A stretch of DNA of 64,000 nucleotides from Capsaspora owczarzaki ATCC 30864 (lineage: Eukaryota; Opisthokonta; Filasterea): positions 1,154,601 to 1,218,600 of the forward strand of contig NW_011887294.1 of NCBI RefSeq assembly GCF_000151315.2, given 5' to 3'. How positions within the stretch are numbered: position 1 is the stretch's first letter; each line of letters begins with the position of its first letter. The notes under the pieces were generated by a model. It was given only the letters and a program-made list of their open reading frames with translations. It did not search any database and was not told the DNA's origin. Shown piece after piece: positions 1-21,046 of the stretch. The translations under genes and the position numbers were made by a program.

Positions 1-227
1 AAAACAAACCCCTCCCCACACACACACCCATCATGTGTAGATTGTACCTGATGAAATGAGAGCAAACCGGCACAAGCCCGTCAACCGAGGGGGGGGAGAG
101 GAGAAAAAACACGACAGGGTTACTTTATCGCACAAAGTCGTCATCATCAATCAAAAACAAACATTCATTGCCAGTCAAAACAAAAACAAAAAAGGGTATC
201 AAAAGAGTTCAAGTGCATGCTCCTGCA

Positions 228-8445
<8,218 letters not shown>

Positions 8446-9931
8446 AGTATGCGATGAAAAGAGAAAATCAATGTACTTGTCTATTTCCCGCAATGACGAC
8501 TGAAAGTTGCAAAACCAAGTCCCGAAGTTGTTGTGGTGTTGATGGGCTTTCGTGCAAGGTTTCGCTTGTGCATTTTGTGCTTTTTGAGTGTGTGTGTGCT
8601 TGCATTCTTTCCGAGTCTTTGTGTGGCAAGGAGAGGACGGCCAAAACACGAGAAAAAAAAAAAAAAAAAAGAGAGAAAAAAAAAAAAACACTCGAACGTG
8701 ATCCAACAACTACAGAAGCGTAACGTGCTCGGTTTGTATGTTCCATGTGCTATTGTAGCATGACATTGTCTCGTCACGAGAAAATAGTTGGTCTTGCGCT
8801 TGTGGAAAGAGAAACTCGAAAAATTCGCCAGGATAAAAATCGAGCCAAAATCAAAACAAGTGCCAGTGGTTGAAGCATGTGGGGTGCTATTTTGTTGTTT
8901 TTCTTCAAACTTCCACTCGTCGCTCGGAGCTGTGCGTCGCTGCATTGCACCAAAACACAAAATGCTTGCCCTCAAACCAAGATGCTGTGGTCTGCATGCT
9001 GAATCGTGTGCTTCGGGGGTAATAAAACAAGGGTTTTGGGGTTTTTGCTTCTTTTTTTTTAAATTTTGCTGGATCAGGTTCCTGTTGGGATTTGACGATC
9101 TCGCTCGCACTCTGTCCGATTGTAGCTGAGCCAACCGTGTTAAACGTGTCTCGGGTGATGGGTGAGGTAGATTTGCAGCGGCTGGTGAAATCAGCGGAGC
9201 ATCGGACAAGCGCAACGAAGGACAACCCACAACAAAAAAAAAATCACGACAACAAAAAACAATTATTTGAAAATTCCCAAATACGCTCACTCACACGGGT
9301 CGGTCGATTCCGCCAGACTCTATAGCATGCATCTGTGTGTGTGCGAGGATGAAACGGCGAATGAACAAGTGGGGACACCGAAGCAAAGGCTCTCTGGCCA
9401 TCAAGCGCTTATTTCACGCTTTCTGGCGGCGAATTCTGCGGTCATGCGATCGGCCAATCACTCCTCCCCGCCCCCCCCAAGAGTTGGTCGAGATCCTACA
9501 CCATCAACAATAGCCTCATCATCTGTCGAAGAGAAGAAAGATCAAGAGGCTGTTGATTCGAAATGAGTCACTGTTTGTTTTACAAAAAAAAATTGGTGAC
9601 CGATGCTCTCGCACTTCCCTCACGCCTGATTTTACCGGCGACCCAAGCCATGTACATTCGCTTGGAAGATCGTTCAAAATAAATTCGCCAACCTTGCATG
9701 AAAGTCTAGGGGAAAGGAGCTGCTGTCTCCTCGATTCCTTTGTTGGATGGAATGCAGGTCGAGTGTATCCGCATCCTTTGTCCCGCAAACTAGCATTCAT
9801 GATTTCCAAAGTATTGAAATACAAAATAGCATACTTGGTGACTCTTCACAAATGCTAACACAAATCAATTGTTCAATTCCCGGCCGCCCCGGTTGTAAGA
9901 AGAAAAGAGCGACGAGCCAAAATAAAAGTCA
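8446..9931. other. Intergenic, 1.5 kb, no gene seen
   Basis: Lies between the KDM5 start and the stop of the ArfGEF, both minus strand, so it should hold the ArfGEF 3' UTR and KDM5 promoter. It contains A-runs near 8651-8688 and a CCAAT sequence near 9452. No open frame with family similarity was found on either strand. Confidence 0.5.
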
Positions 9932-12900
9932 CTATGTCTGAACAGTTGCAGGGGAAGGCGCCGTTGAGGTAGCAATAGCCTCGGAGCTGCGAGTTTGGGA
10001 GCCATTGGAGGCTGCGCCGGAAGAGGTGCTCTCGGTGGACACGGAGGAAGCCAGCGACCCTCCAGACCGGGAAGTGACGATAGAACGCTTCTCGTCGGCA
10101 TCGTTCAACGACACCGATGTCTCTGAATGTGTGCTTGGTGCGAGGGACGTAGTGGAGGGCGGCGGGAGACCCATGGTGCTCGCAGAGCCGAGGCTGGTGC
10201 GCTTGTTGTTGGCCATAAATGGCATTCGGAATCGCTTTGAGCTTCGCACATCGGCCGCCCGCTTCAAATCGCTATCGACGAGCGCATTTGAAGATCCATG
10301 CGGGGATGAAGAAGTGGAAAAGGGCGCGTTGTGTGTGGAGGACGATGACGGCGATTTTGTGACCAACGCCTTCTCCATCTCGGCGAGGCGTTCTGCGTCA
10401 ATCTCGGCATTCTGTGACAGAAAATTTGTGGGGGCAATCATGAATGGTTAGAAGTGCTCAATTGCCTCGCATGCAACACAAGGAACACAGACCATCAAGC
10501 TGAGCAAAATATGAACACACACACAACAAACCCGCATACCTCTTCAATCATGTCCTGAAGCACAGACAAAAAGTCGAGCTTCTCCTGGGGCTTCTCGGCC
10601 TTCAACAAGATTAGCGGAGTTCCGTGGAAATCTTGCAGCTCAAACAATTCATTGTGGTCTGCGCACCGCCCCCCCCCCCGAAAAAAAAAAAGACAAACCA
10701 AAACGACACAAACACAACACAGTGACTTGTCAGTCAAAGCCACAAAGACCACGCACAAGCGAAATTCACAAACGTACATTTGGTTGGAGTCATCAGACGG
10801 ATTTGGAGCCCAAGCAATGGGAATGAATTGCGGAATAGGAACCGAGGAACTGAGACTGTGCGGACGGCATTGGAGGCATGGGCTGCAGATGATGATGGTG
10901 CTGGCGCAGGTGCTCCTTTTGCCTGCTTGTCCGCGGGCTGTGCAAACGTCACCAAAAGAAAAGCGGCCCATTTCAGTCAGTGATCGGTCTCGCACGAGGT
11001 CGAACAAAACGTCATAAACACAACAAACGGACCTTGGGAGCAATTTGATGGGCGGGCACGGTCAGCGTGCTTCGGGACGGTTTTGTAATCAACAGCATGT
11101 CGTTGAATAAATAGAGTGTTCGGATGTGCTTGCCCTTCGGAATCCGCTGTGAGACATCCAGCACCTCGACGAAATTCGCCATCCGAACAAAGTGTCGTTG
11201 AGGAATGGCGAGAAGCTGTGTCGGAAGGTGTGCAATGATGATGGGGACAAAAAACCAGTCAGTGTCCGAATAAGAAACCAAACCAAATGCCACCGCTCCG
11301 AATGCCACCGCTCCGAATGCACTTACTGGAACGTTGCCAACAATATTGCCAGCAATTCGCTCAACCTCTTTGACGTGGTCCTCGCCCGCAAGAATCTCAT
11401 TCGATGCGATACGATCATAAATTCCCTCCAAAAAGACTCGAGGGAAGTCTGCATTGTTGTTGATACCTGTTTTGTCCAACAAAAAAGACAAGCAAACGGC
11501 AGAGTATTTGTTTTTCGTTACGCCAAGCGTCAGATGCAGAAGGGTCTCAACAACAACAACCAAAGACGAAAACAGAAGGGCAATACTCACCGCGATTGTT
11601 CTTAACAAAATCACTCTGGGTCATCTTGTGCTTGACAGACGGATTGTGCACGTCCGTGTTGAGCATGACGGTCGAATAGGCGAGCACATACGCAGCGTCC
11701 ACCGTTGCGAAGGCTTCGGGGTTGGCTTGAGTGTACCGCTGCGCAAACGTGTTCATCATGCGATCAATCTTTTGCGCCTCTCCGGGAAGCCGGAAGCTGG
11801 ACAAGTAGGCACGAAGCGCCTCGTCAAACGTCTTGCCCGACATTTCGACCATGCTCGAAAAGCAATCCAACACTTGCAAATTGAACTCTTTGTTTTCGCC
11901 AAGGTATTCACCAATCATGGCTTTGCTCAGACCTGGCTGGCGCATGAGGAAGAAGGCAACATGCCGAGGCTTCTCAAGGACAAACCCCTTGTCGATGAGG
12001 TACAGCATGCCCTTTTTGCTGTCGCAGTTAAACTTGTGAATGGCAATGCGTACTTGACGAGTTTTCGCGTGGTCTTCGCTCACGGTACGGTGGCTGATAT
12101 CGATTTGCCCGGGCACCGAAGGAGCAGGAGTCCCAGGGGCGACCGTGCCGCTGCCTTTCGACGTCCGCGGGGTGCTCAGTCCGCCCTCGACGGAAAGGGA
12201 CGATGTTTCGCTGGCGTCGGTCGAGGAATCAAAACTGCCCCCACTGCCACTGCTGCGGAAGGAGTCAAAGGACGAATCGCTGCCGGGGCTGCTGACGGCA
12301 AGCGTGTGTCCAGGGCCAAAGCTGAGGGGTCGGAGCTGGGCAAGCAGTCGTTGGCACATGGTGGGTCGAGAGTTGCTGGCGCTAAGATTGGTGGACGAGG
12401 AGGGGCTGACGCCAGCGGACTTGGCAGGCACGGGTGATGCAGCACCGCTGTCGGTGGACTCGGTAGCGGCACCAAGCGCCTCCGAAGATTGCGAGGCGAG
12501 CGATGAGCCACTGGGCGAACGGACCAGCCCGCGATCTTCGTCCCCAGCTTGCGAACGATGCGGAGAAGGCGATGAATCGTCGTCGCTGTCGGCAAGAGAG
12601 ACGTTGTCGGTCAGCGAGACATTGTCAACCAACGAGCTGGTGTCGCCAGCACTCGGAAGGAAGGGCGAGAGCGCGGTGGCCATCGAGGGTCGTGCAGACA
12701 TTGGTGTAATGTCAACGACCATTGGGAGAGACTCGTGAGATGTGGATAGCGAAGAGTGCAACGAGCCCGTCAAGGTCAAAGTCCGCACTGTCGCGGCCGG
12801 AGAATGCGAATTGGCTAGTCCACGACGAACAACGTCGCGGAAGCGCGTTCGTAGCTTGTGGTGGCGATAAAAGCGCTGAATCGTGATAGCAGCCTTCTCG

Positions 12901-14030
12901 AAATGCTCGCCGCCGAGATAGCGCTTCAACGTCCCTTGACGAACGAGCTCTTGAAGGTCGCCGGAAAGTTCGATATTTTCAAAGTGTGTCGAATTGCGCC
13001 CAGTAAGTGTGTTGGCTCGACGGCGGGTTGCTGTGGGCAGCTGCAAGCCCCCGGGCTTTTCCGACGGGCTGGCAAGAGCTTCATCGCCGAGCGTCATCGA
13101 GAGATCGGGGTCGGACGTGTGGCGCCGTGTCGGGCTTGGTGGAGCCAAGGAGGGTGGCTGAACCTCAATGCGCGTGGGGGAGAGTAGTTCGTGGAGTTCG
13201 GTGACAGACACGGAGCGCTCAGCCTCCAGTGGGTGCGGGGGAAGTGAAAGATTCAAGTTGCTCGAGCTTTTGGACGAGGGATTGTCGCCGCTCTCAGACT
13301 CCGTCACACCTCCAATGGTAAATACAGCTCGTTGTGTGAGAGATGAAGCGTGCTCGGACGCAGCGGCAGCCTGCTGCTCGTGCTCCTGCTCCTGCTCATG
13401 CTCCTGCTGCTGCTCCTGCTGCTGCTGCTGCTTGGGCTGGTCGTGCGCCTTGTGCTGCTCGTCGGTTTCAGTGGCATCGACCGCGAATCGAAAGAGCAGT
13501 GTTCGGTCGCGGAAGGTGACTGTGTTGTGCGAAGCGGGATGCCAGATCAAACTACGTGATTGCAAGCGCCGGCCCAATGTGACTGCTTGCGCGCGCGTTG
13601 CCGCAACCCCGGACTTGACCAACACGCTCACAAGCTCACGAGCAACAAATGTGCGTGGCATTGCCACCCCGCTTTTCGTTGTCCTGTCTGCGACCAAGGG
13701 TCCTGTCTCTGGCGTGTGGCACAGTTCGTACAACTCGGTTGCGCGAGCAGCCAACTCCGCCAAGTTTAGTTGTTCTTCGTCTGAGCTCGGTGCCGCTGGC
13801 TCTGTCGAGTCTGGCTCGCAGTCACTCTCGTCCATGAATTGTGCTGGTGTGTCACCATCCGTCGCCCTTGCAGAAGCCTGCTCGGGAGCCGATGATGATG
13901 GCGATGCGGCAACCTGAAGAGTCAAGCGTGCATTCTCGGTTTCAAGACTCGCGATGCGCGCAGCCATCGACTCCCGCTCGGCCTCCAGTTCGGCGACTCT
14001 TGCCTTGAGCTGAGTGACCTCGTCTTGCAT
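9932..14030 (-). CDS. BRAG/IQSEC-like Arf guanine-nucleotide exchange factor (IQ-Sec7-PH), 1173 aa
   Basis: Exchanges GDP for GTP on Arf GTPases at membranes. Exons: 14030-11591, 11466-11327, 11215-11033, 10937-10778, 10658-10540, 10411-9932. An N-terminal coiled coil (about 1-45, heptad-like Glu/Arg/Leu) is followed by long Ser-rich linkers, an IQ motif (about 379-405, AITIQRFYRHHKLRTRF) and a Sec7 domain (about 643 onward). The Sec7 has the YLGENKEFN segment bearing the catalytic glutamate and the FRLPGEAQKIDRMMNTFAQR helix. A PH domain is split over exons 3-5 (KHIRTLYLFNDMLLITK; LGLQIRLMTPTK; HNELFELQDFHG). IQ plus Sec7 plus PH in this order is the BRAG/IQSEC/Schizo arrangement; cytohesins lack the IQ motif. 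The start is the first ATG in frame, right after a potential splice acceptor (CGCAG), so a further upstream exon is possible. A Gln/Glu-rich repeat lies near 13380-13440. Confidence 0.9.
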
Positions 14031-14358
14031 GCCTGCGTCAACAAAATCCCTCGGTTGTCTCAACAAAAAAACAGTGCACGGCGACGAAGAGTCGGGACGA
14101 TTTTCAACCTGTCAGAAGAAAACGTGCCATAAAAGTCAGCGCAACACAAAACCCAAGCCGACCACGAGCAACACCTCACGAGCGACCTGTAATCGACAAT
14201 TCCACAGCAAACAAGCGCACGTTGTCATCGATCATCATTCCCCACTGACTGTGATTGTGAATATGAATGAAAATGCTGTTTTGGTTATTTTTTTATTTTT
14301 TTTTTTTTTTTTTGGTTTTAAAAAATTGCTTGTTTACTTTTGGAACCAAAAAAAAAAA

Positions 14359-14391
<33 letters not shown>

Positions 14392-15210
14392 TCAAAAAAG
14401 CGGAATAGCCGGTTCAATGCAGAGCGAACGGCACAAAGCACCGTGGAAACTGACAAGGGGGGGGGCTGCTGAAGAGTCCACGGAGGGTACAGCTGTTGAA
14501 TAGGAAAACCCCCCTCCCCAGAAAACACCCATCACAGAGGCAAAGAAGAAGAGAGGCTGAAACTCGGAAAAAAAAAAAAAAAAAAAAAAAAAGACCGCAT
14601 CCATTCTATTCTGGCTGAGGGACCAAAGATACCCCCTCCAACGGACAGGGGGGGGTGCTGGGGTCGGACGGGCATCCAGCACAAGCAGAGAAGGACTGGT
14701 CAACAATGCACTCTTGGTCAGAAAGTCAAGATGAAGGGGGGGGAAGGGTGTCGCAGAACGAGGAGGCGCGTCGCACATTCAAGCCCCGTCGCAGCACTCA
14801 TTCGACCACCCTCTCGATGCTCAGGGACGGGGATTGGGGGTTTCGGAGGCAAGGGCGGGTGAGAAGCGATGATGATGGGGGAACTGGGAGCGGGGGAAAG
14901 GCGACGACCCATCGCCAGTAGTGGGCAACGAACAAACCAAGCGAACGAAGAGTTGTGGAATGAATGAACGACGCGTACCAAGTTCAAAAAAAAAAAAAAA
15001 AAAAAAAAAAAGCTAAACTGAGCGAAAAAAAAATTCACTCAATCAATCAATGAGGGTCGGATTGATGTGGGAGGGGGGGTACAAACAAGAGGCAAACAAG
15101 AGCATTGTACATGAAGTAATTATTGCCGAAAGAAAAGTGGAGGGAAAAATGCAACTCGAGAGCAACAGGCGGGGACACACCACGACAACACACCAATGAG
15201 TGCAGCGCTG
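14031..15210. other. Intergenic, 1.2 kb, homopolymer rich
   Basis: Upstream of the ArfGEF and downstream of TMLHE. It contains several long A or T runs (near 14291-14313, 14361-14389, 14570-14592, 14986-15011) and G-runs. It may include a non-coding first exon of the ArfGEF. No protein-coding gene was recognised. Confidence 0.5.
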
Positions 15211-15847
15211 TCAAGCTTGCTTGGCGCCAGATGGCTTGGCGGCGTTGGCATCTCGCAAGGAGCGGTAGCGGCTACGGAACTCATCGCGCCCAATGTAGCA
15301 GCCGACCACGGTGCGGTTGCCAGTGAAGCTTTCGCGGCCGTGCAGGACGCGGTGGTTGTCGAACGCGACAAGCGTCCCGGGACGCAGGATGGTCTTGAAT
15401 TCGTGTCGCGGGTCGCGCAAAAGACTGTACCAGGCGTGCAGCGCATAGTAGAAGGACCGTTGGGCGTGCGGGGACACAAGCAGAGGTGCGCGGTCGTCAT
15501 TGTTCTGACGGATTTGGAAGGGCTCGCCCGTGTACGGGTTGAGCGTGATGATGGGCGCAGCCGCGTAGAACTGCTCGTTTTTGTCAACCCACTGGAACGG
15601 CACGCGCGTTTTGCTCAACACGGCGAGATGGCCCGGATGGGTGAGCATCAGCTGCGACGCAGCGTTGAAGCCATCGACAAAAATGTTGTGGCCGAGCTGG
15701 CCATCAAAGCCAATGCAGTGCAGTACTTGCAGTCTTGGAAGGTAGCATCAAAATGGCACGAGAGGCGGAAAACAAAACCAAGAAATCAAATGAGGGCCCA
15801 AAAAAATGATTCGAGGCGGCACAAAAGGACACAAAGCCCCACTCCAC

Positions 15848-15911
<64 letters not shown>

Positions 15912-17762
15912 ACCCCGGCTTTGTTGCTGAATCCAAAACCCATGCTAACGCTCAAACTCACCCGCAAGGATCGGTATAGTACGTGTTGTCCGTGTGGGCC
16001 TTGAGGGCAGCGTGGGAGTAGGCAGTGTCTTCCTTGGACATGTTCGGCTGAAGCGTCCACATGCCAGAGCTGTAGTTGGTGTTGCGCAGCACGCCGAGTT
16101 TGAGGCACAATGCTTCGGATGCCGCCTCAGTCGGTGGCACACCGGAAGCGAACGAGATGCCGAACTTTGCCAAGTTGTCCATCCACTTGAACAAGCCTGT
16201 GAGTGTCATCATCAATCAGCAAAAAGTCGCAGTGGCAAACAAGGAGTGTGCCGTTAGCCACCAGAGAGTGAATCAGAGACACGGGGGTTTACGCCGCTTC
16301 AACTGTGGCGAAAAATAAAATTCGCAATACCTGCTTCCGTCTCCATAATCTCCTTGAACGGAACAGTGACGGACTCTTGCACAAGATCACTGCCCCAGTG
16401 CTGAATGGGAAACTCTTGAAACGCTGGAGGCCTACAAAAATAGAAGCAAACAACAGACAATAAGCTTTTGGTAATACCTTTTGATGTGTTTGTCATCGCA
16501 ACTGCATGACAATGACTACGCACGTCAACTCCACGGAATTGTTGTGTCGGAATTGGAGCAGCCAGTTGACGTCATAAGTGGAGGTGTGCGCAGCATGCTC
16601 GGGCGCAGGATACGAGCTGACCGCGGGTCTGCGAGAGCTGTCAACAAGCGATCCGGGGTTGTCAATGACTGCCCATTCGCTCAGACGAGCAGGGTCGATT
16701 GCAGGCCACTGGATGACGACTTTGGCTCCGTCGACAACGCGAATGCTTTCTGGCAGAAGGCTCGGGGGCAGTTTGTACGTGTCCAGCGACCGCTGGTTGG
16801 TCTGCGAGTTGTAGCAGTCGCTGCATCTGCAGTGATCACGAAGCCACAGCGTGCTAAACAACACTTGCTCAGAGCCGCCAGCTTGAATGGAGATCATGTT
16901 GTTGTGAGTATCAACAGAGACGTTGACAAAAGTAGGTGCCTTTCCGTGCTTGCCGCCATTCTCGCCGTTGGATGGAAGGGAGGTGGATGCATCGCCGGAC
17001 GTCTTGCTCGCAGTGCTGGCGCTGCTGCGTGCCTTGGGTGCCTCGGCAGAGGGCTCAGTCGCCGCGCTCGTCTCTTTTGCCTTGCGCGTGCGCGTGGCTT
17101 TTTTCGGCGATGGGGCATCTGCCGTGGCAGAAGTAGCAGTACTTTCAGATGATGATGCACTGACATCCTCTGCGGCTTTGGTCGCCTTTGAGGCGCGCGA
17201 CGCCTTGGCCGAGGCGCGTGGAGGCTTGCTCGACTCGGCGGCCGCCGACTCGGGCGACTCCTCTGTCGGTGACGGAGCCTTGCGATGCGCTGCATGTCCG
17301 CTCAGCAGCGTCGAGAACGGTGCGGCAGCCACGGCAGCAGCGACGCGAGTCGGCGCACGACGACCTGCTGCTGCTGCTGCTGCTGCAGCGAGCGGAGCCA
17401 AGCCGGCCATCGCAGCGACACGAGACGGAGCGAGCCGCGCCAGAGGTGCTCCCGAGCAAAGGACAGTCGACACGGCAGCTCTGTGCGAGAATGAAGAGCA
17501 CCAAACAAACGCGTCAGAGTGGCCAACCCCCGACGAGCGAGAGAGTGAATGGAAGCTGTCCGTCAACGGAGAAAAAAGCGAGCTTTTGGTTTTGTATGGC
17601 AGTGCATTGAGACGAGTCGTCAAACGCATTTGGCACTCGCACAGTGCGGCAGTGAGGTTGGATTCATCGGGGTGGATGGATGCAATGGGTGGATGGAATG
17701 GGTGGATGGATTCAGTGGATGCAATGGATGGGACACTGGAAGAGAATATCTCACCTCAGCAT
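15211..17762 (-). CDS. TMLHE: Trimethyllysine dioxygenase, mitochondrial, 607 aa
   Basis: Fe(II)/2-oxoglutarate enzyme that hydroxylates N6-trimethyllysine in the first step of carnitine synthesis. Exons: 17762-17755, 17480-16524, 16431-16331, 16196-15962, 15733-15211. The N-terminal zinc-binding domain has LRDHCRCSDCYNSQTNQR, very close to animal TMLHE and distinct from gamma-butyrobetaine hydroxylase. The dioxygenase domain has the metal ligands His and Asp in HTDNTYY (about 423) and the distal His in RVLHGRE (about 562). Exon 1 codes only eight bases (ATGCTGAG). Splicing it gives MLRAAVSTVLCSGAPLARL, an Arg/Ala-rich mitochondrial presequence. Odd feature: about 135 residues of Ala/Ser/Lys/Pro-rich low complexity lie between the presequence and the folded part. 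Confidence 0.92.
15851..15911. repeat. (AC)30 microsatellite in TMLHE intron 4
   Basis: About 60 nt of uninterrupted AC on the plus strand (GT in the TMLHE transcript), about 50 nt downstream of the 5' splice site of intron 4. Confidence 0.95.
17671..17735. repeat. GGATGGA-type imperfect minisatellite in TMLHE intron 1
   Basis: Repeated GGGTGGATGGA and GGATGCAAT units, imperfect, directly downstream of the tiny first exon of TMLHE in transcript sense. Confidence 0.8.
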
Positions 17763-17934
17763 GATAGTGCGAAAATTGCAATAAAAAGTGGAGACTGAGT
17801 TTGGTTACATTTGTTGAGTTGTGTTGCACTCAAAGTGATTAGGATGGCTTGGTTCGTGCTGTGGTTGTACATGAGAGCGATGGGGGTTGTGATCTTTCAT
17901 TTTTGTTGGTTGTGTTTTTGACATTAGTGGCGAG

Positions 17935-18101
17935 TTACACTTCATCCTCAATCAGCAACATGTTGCCGACGCCGTGCGTGACAAGGTACTCGTGTGAGCA
18001 TCCAGGGCAAACCAGCTTGCCGTCCATAATATGAGTCTGTCGAAAGCCCCCAGCACAGTGAGTTTTCCAAGCAACTTGTAACTTACAACCCCATTTCAAA
18101 C

Positions 18102-18132
<31 letters not shown>

Positions 18133-18984
18133 GAGGCAACCTCCATCCTACCTCCATCAAAACGAGGTGGATTTGCTTGAGCAGCTCCTCTTGTCCTTCC
18201 ATGGAGAGGGGAAGGATTTCTGGAAGTTCCGCAACGCCAAGCTGAGACAACAAGTTTGTAAGTAATGGTGAGCACACCGATTTCTGTTTGAGAAGACTCG
18301 GGCAAACGCGCTGTAATGCCTCACCGCTGAAGCTGTGGTCCTCAATGCATTCCATTCAATCTTTTGCAGCATGTGAGTGATGAATTCTGGGTTGAAGTCA
18401 GCCTGTCAGACAAGCAGGAAAACCAGAGACAAGTTGTTGCGTCAGTTCATCGATTGCGAAAACAAGCACCACGGGCTCCACGAGCTCCACGTCGCATTGG
18501 GTCCAGGTGTCGCATGTTGCAGCCAGGTGGCTGGGATAGTGCCATGGATGCGTGACGCGACACGAGCGAAGAGGAGTGCTGGCAGTCGCAGCTCCACGAG
18601 GGAGAGATCGGCTCCATGCGAAAAGCAACCGACCCTTCTCAATGGGAGACCACCGCTCTCCGGGGAGTCGCCCCACATTAGAATACACGGTGCACATGTA
18701 GTAGAATGGGCTGCGACGGCGCACAACACAGGAAGCGGAACAAAGCTTGGAAAGGCGCGCGGGGGACTGACCTCCTTGTGGACAACGTTGGTCGCCTCGA
18801 CGCGCAGGGGGTAGTTGTTGGTGCTGCAGCCCTACAGAGATGGGAACAATTGGGATGGGGGTGGGAATGCAGATGGAACGTGGAGGTGAGCGCGAGATCA
18901 AAGGGGGTGGGGTGGGGGGAAAGCAGCGAGCTTCGGACTTGCCTTGACATGGCATTGCAGCAGATTGTGGGTGAGCAGTCGCAT
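17935..18984 (-). CDS. TRMT112: TRMT112, activator subunit of RNA/protein methyltransferases, 123 aa
   Basis: Small adaptor that stabilises several SAM methyltransferases (TRMT11, ALKBH8, BUD23, HEMK2 and METTL5 types). Exons: 18984-18943, 18831-18772, 18402-18325, 18241-18152, 18036-17935; 124 codons in total, against about 125 residues in human. The start MRLLTHNLLQCHVK and the FNPEFITHMLQKIEW segment are diagnostic. The Cys pairs CHVKGC (about 11-16) and CPGC near the C-terminus match the zinc site of yeast Trm112, which human TRMT112 lacks. Intron 1 has a GC donor (AAG then GCAAGT). The stop lies 173 bp from the TMLHE start on the same strand. Confidence 0.95.
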
Positions 18985-19268
18985 TGCAAAGTGTTGAACA
19001 CTACAGAGAAAAAGAAAAAATAAGAGTGGAAATGAAGAAAAAGTCAGCAAGAACGAAAACAATACAAAATGAGAGAGAAAAGGCAATTGGGAGCAAACCG
19101 TTGTATTGTGAAACAAAAATCATGCTCAAGTTCTCATCCAAGAGAAATGGAAACAACCAAGTCTTGGCTCAAAGACAAAAGAGACACAAAAGACACACAA
19201 CAAAAGCCAAAAAAACAAGAAGGGACAGCTACATTCACATGCCCGACAGCTTTTTCAAGGTTTTGTTT

Positions 19269-21015
19269 TTATTCGGCAGCCTCGGCACCCTCAGCGTTCT
19301 CGGCGTTCTTGGGGGTGGTGAGCTCGAGGGGCTTGCCGGTAATGCGCTGGAAGACGTCCATGATGTCGAGGCAAGTGGTCTCAAAGTGCGAGGTCGCGTC
19401 GTACGACTTGGTGACAAAGACCTGGTTCTTGGTGCCGTCATCGATGGGCTCAAGAAGGTCGGTGACAGAGACAAACCTGCAGCACAAAGAAACAACGAGC
19501 AGGAAGAAAGTGAGAGGCAAGGACGAAAATGACCTGGATGGAAGCGAAACAAACGAGACAAAGAGTCAAAAAACGCACTTCTCGTCAATGGCACCGAGCA
19601 GGTTGAGACCGGGGAGAATTTCCTTCTCGGGGTCGTTGGTCTCGACAGTTGCGCTGACGATGGCAATGTACTTGCCCTTGGAGGCGACGTTGTGGGTGTA
19701 CGAGACGACCGAAACGTAAATGTCTGGAAAAAGAAATCAGAGCACGCGACGAGTCAGAAACAAGAAAAGCCTTTGACAAGGAGCCAAGCAAAAAAAAAAA
19801 AAAAAAAAAGGAAGGGGGGATCAAAGCAGCACAATCAAACTCACCAGACTTGCGGTTGACCTGGTGTTGGGGAATGATGATCTGAACAGAGGTCGAGTTG
19901 TCAGTGTTGGCAATCGGGTGCGAAAGAATGCAGATGGCGCGGATGACACGGCCAGACTTCTTGACGCGGTCGGGGAAGTAAGTGGGGTCACCGATGACGA
20001 GCTTGCACTTGGCAAACTGTTGTGGTTGAGCAAGTCCAAACGACGAAGAAAAAAAAATGAGCACACCACAAAATCGTGATCATCACCACCACCAGCATGA
20101 TCAAAAAAAAAACGCACCTCGCCCTCAGACTTGACACCTTGAATGGAGCCATCGGCATTGTAGACGAATTCTGGGGGCTTGTTCAGCATATAGGTGCCGC
20201 CATAGATGGCACTGAGACGAGCAAAGCCTTGGGGCAGCTCGCCGAGGCCGTACAGGGGGTAAATGTAGGGCGACTTGCCGTAGCGGGCAAGCGAGTCCGA
20301 GTAGAGCTTCATGCGGGGGATGGTCTCAACCGCCGGTCGGTTGAGGTAGTCGTCCTGCGTGTACAGGGCGATGGCGTGGCCAGAAAAGTCCATCGTCTCC
20401 TTGTCGAGGCTGTACTTTTGGAAGACCTGGAGCATGGTGGTCTTGGCGGGATCAAAGCCCTCGCCCCAGGTGGCCTTCTTCTCAATGTCAAACTCGTTGA
20501 TCCAAGTGAGGAACTTGCCAAAGCGACGCTTCTCAAACAGGCCCATCAGGCCCGAGGAGAGTGCCTCGCCGTCGGTTGCGGGGACCTTGTGGAGCTTGTT
20601 CTGTCAAGGTAGAGCAAGAAAATAGGGAGGAAGGATGGCAACAAGGAATCAAACGCACTGTGAGTCAAACTGAAAAAATATATAAAAAAAATATATCAAC
20701 AGGAATAGAAACAGGAACAATTTTTAAAAAAATCCCTCCGACTTACGCCCTTGAAGACATACGAGCCGTCAACCTGCTTGAACTCGAGGTAGCGGGTGAC
20801 GTCGGTGTGGATGAGCATCTTGACAAGCAGACCGTTGGCCATGATGAGCTTGGGGATGAGATCGACGTTCCAGTCGCGGCCGCGGCCCATCTTTGCCTCG
20901 TCGGGCTGGTTGGGCTTCTTGAAGATCTCGTAGAGCTTCTCGAGCGGGGTGATGGAGGCCGACTCGCCACCATAGTAGTCGTTGCGGTCCATATGCAGGA
21001 CCTGTGACGGATTGC

Positions 21016-21046
<31 letters not shown>

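Noticed and set aside
11454-12437. 327-codon plus-strand frame
   Set aside because: Antisense shadow of the Sec7-domain exon.
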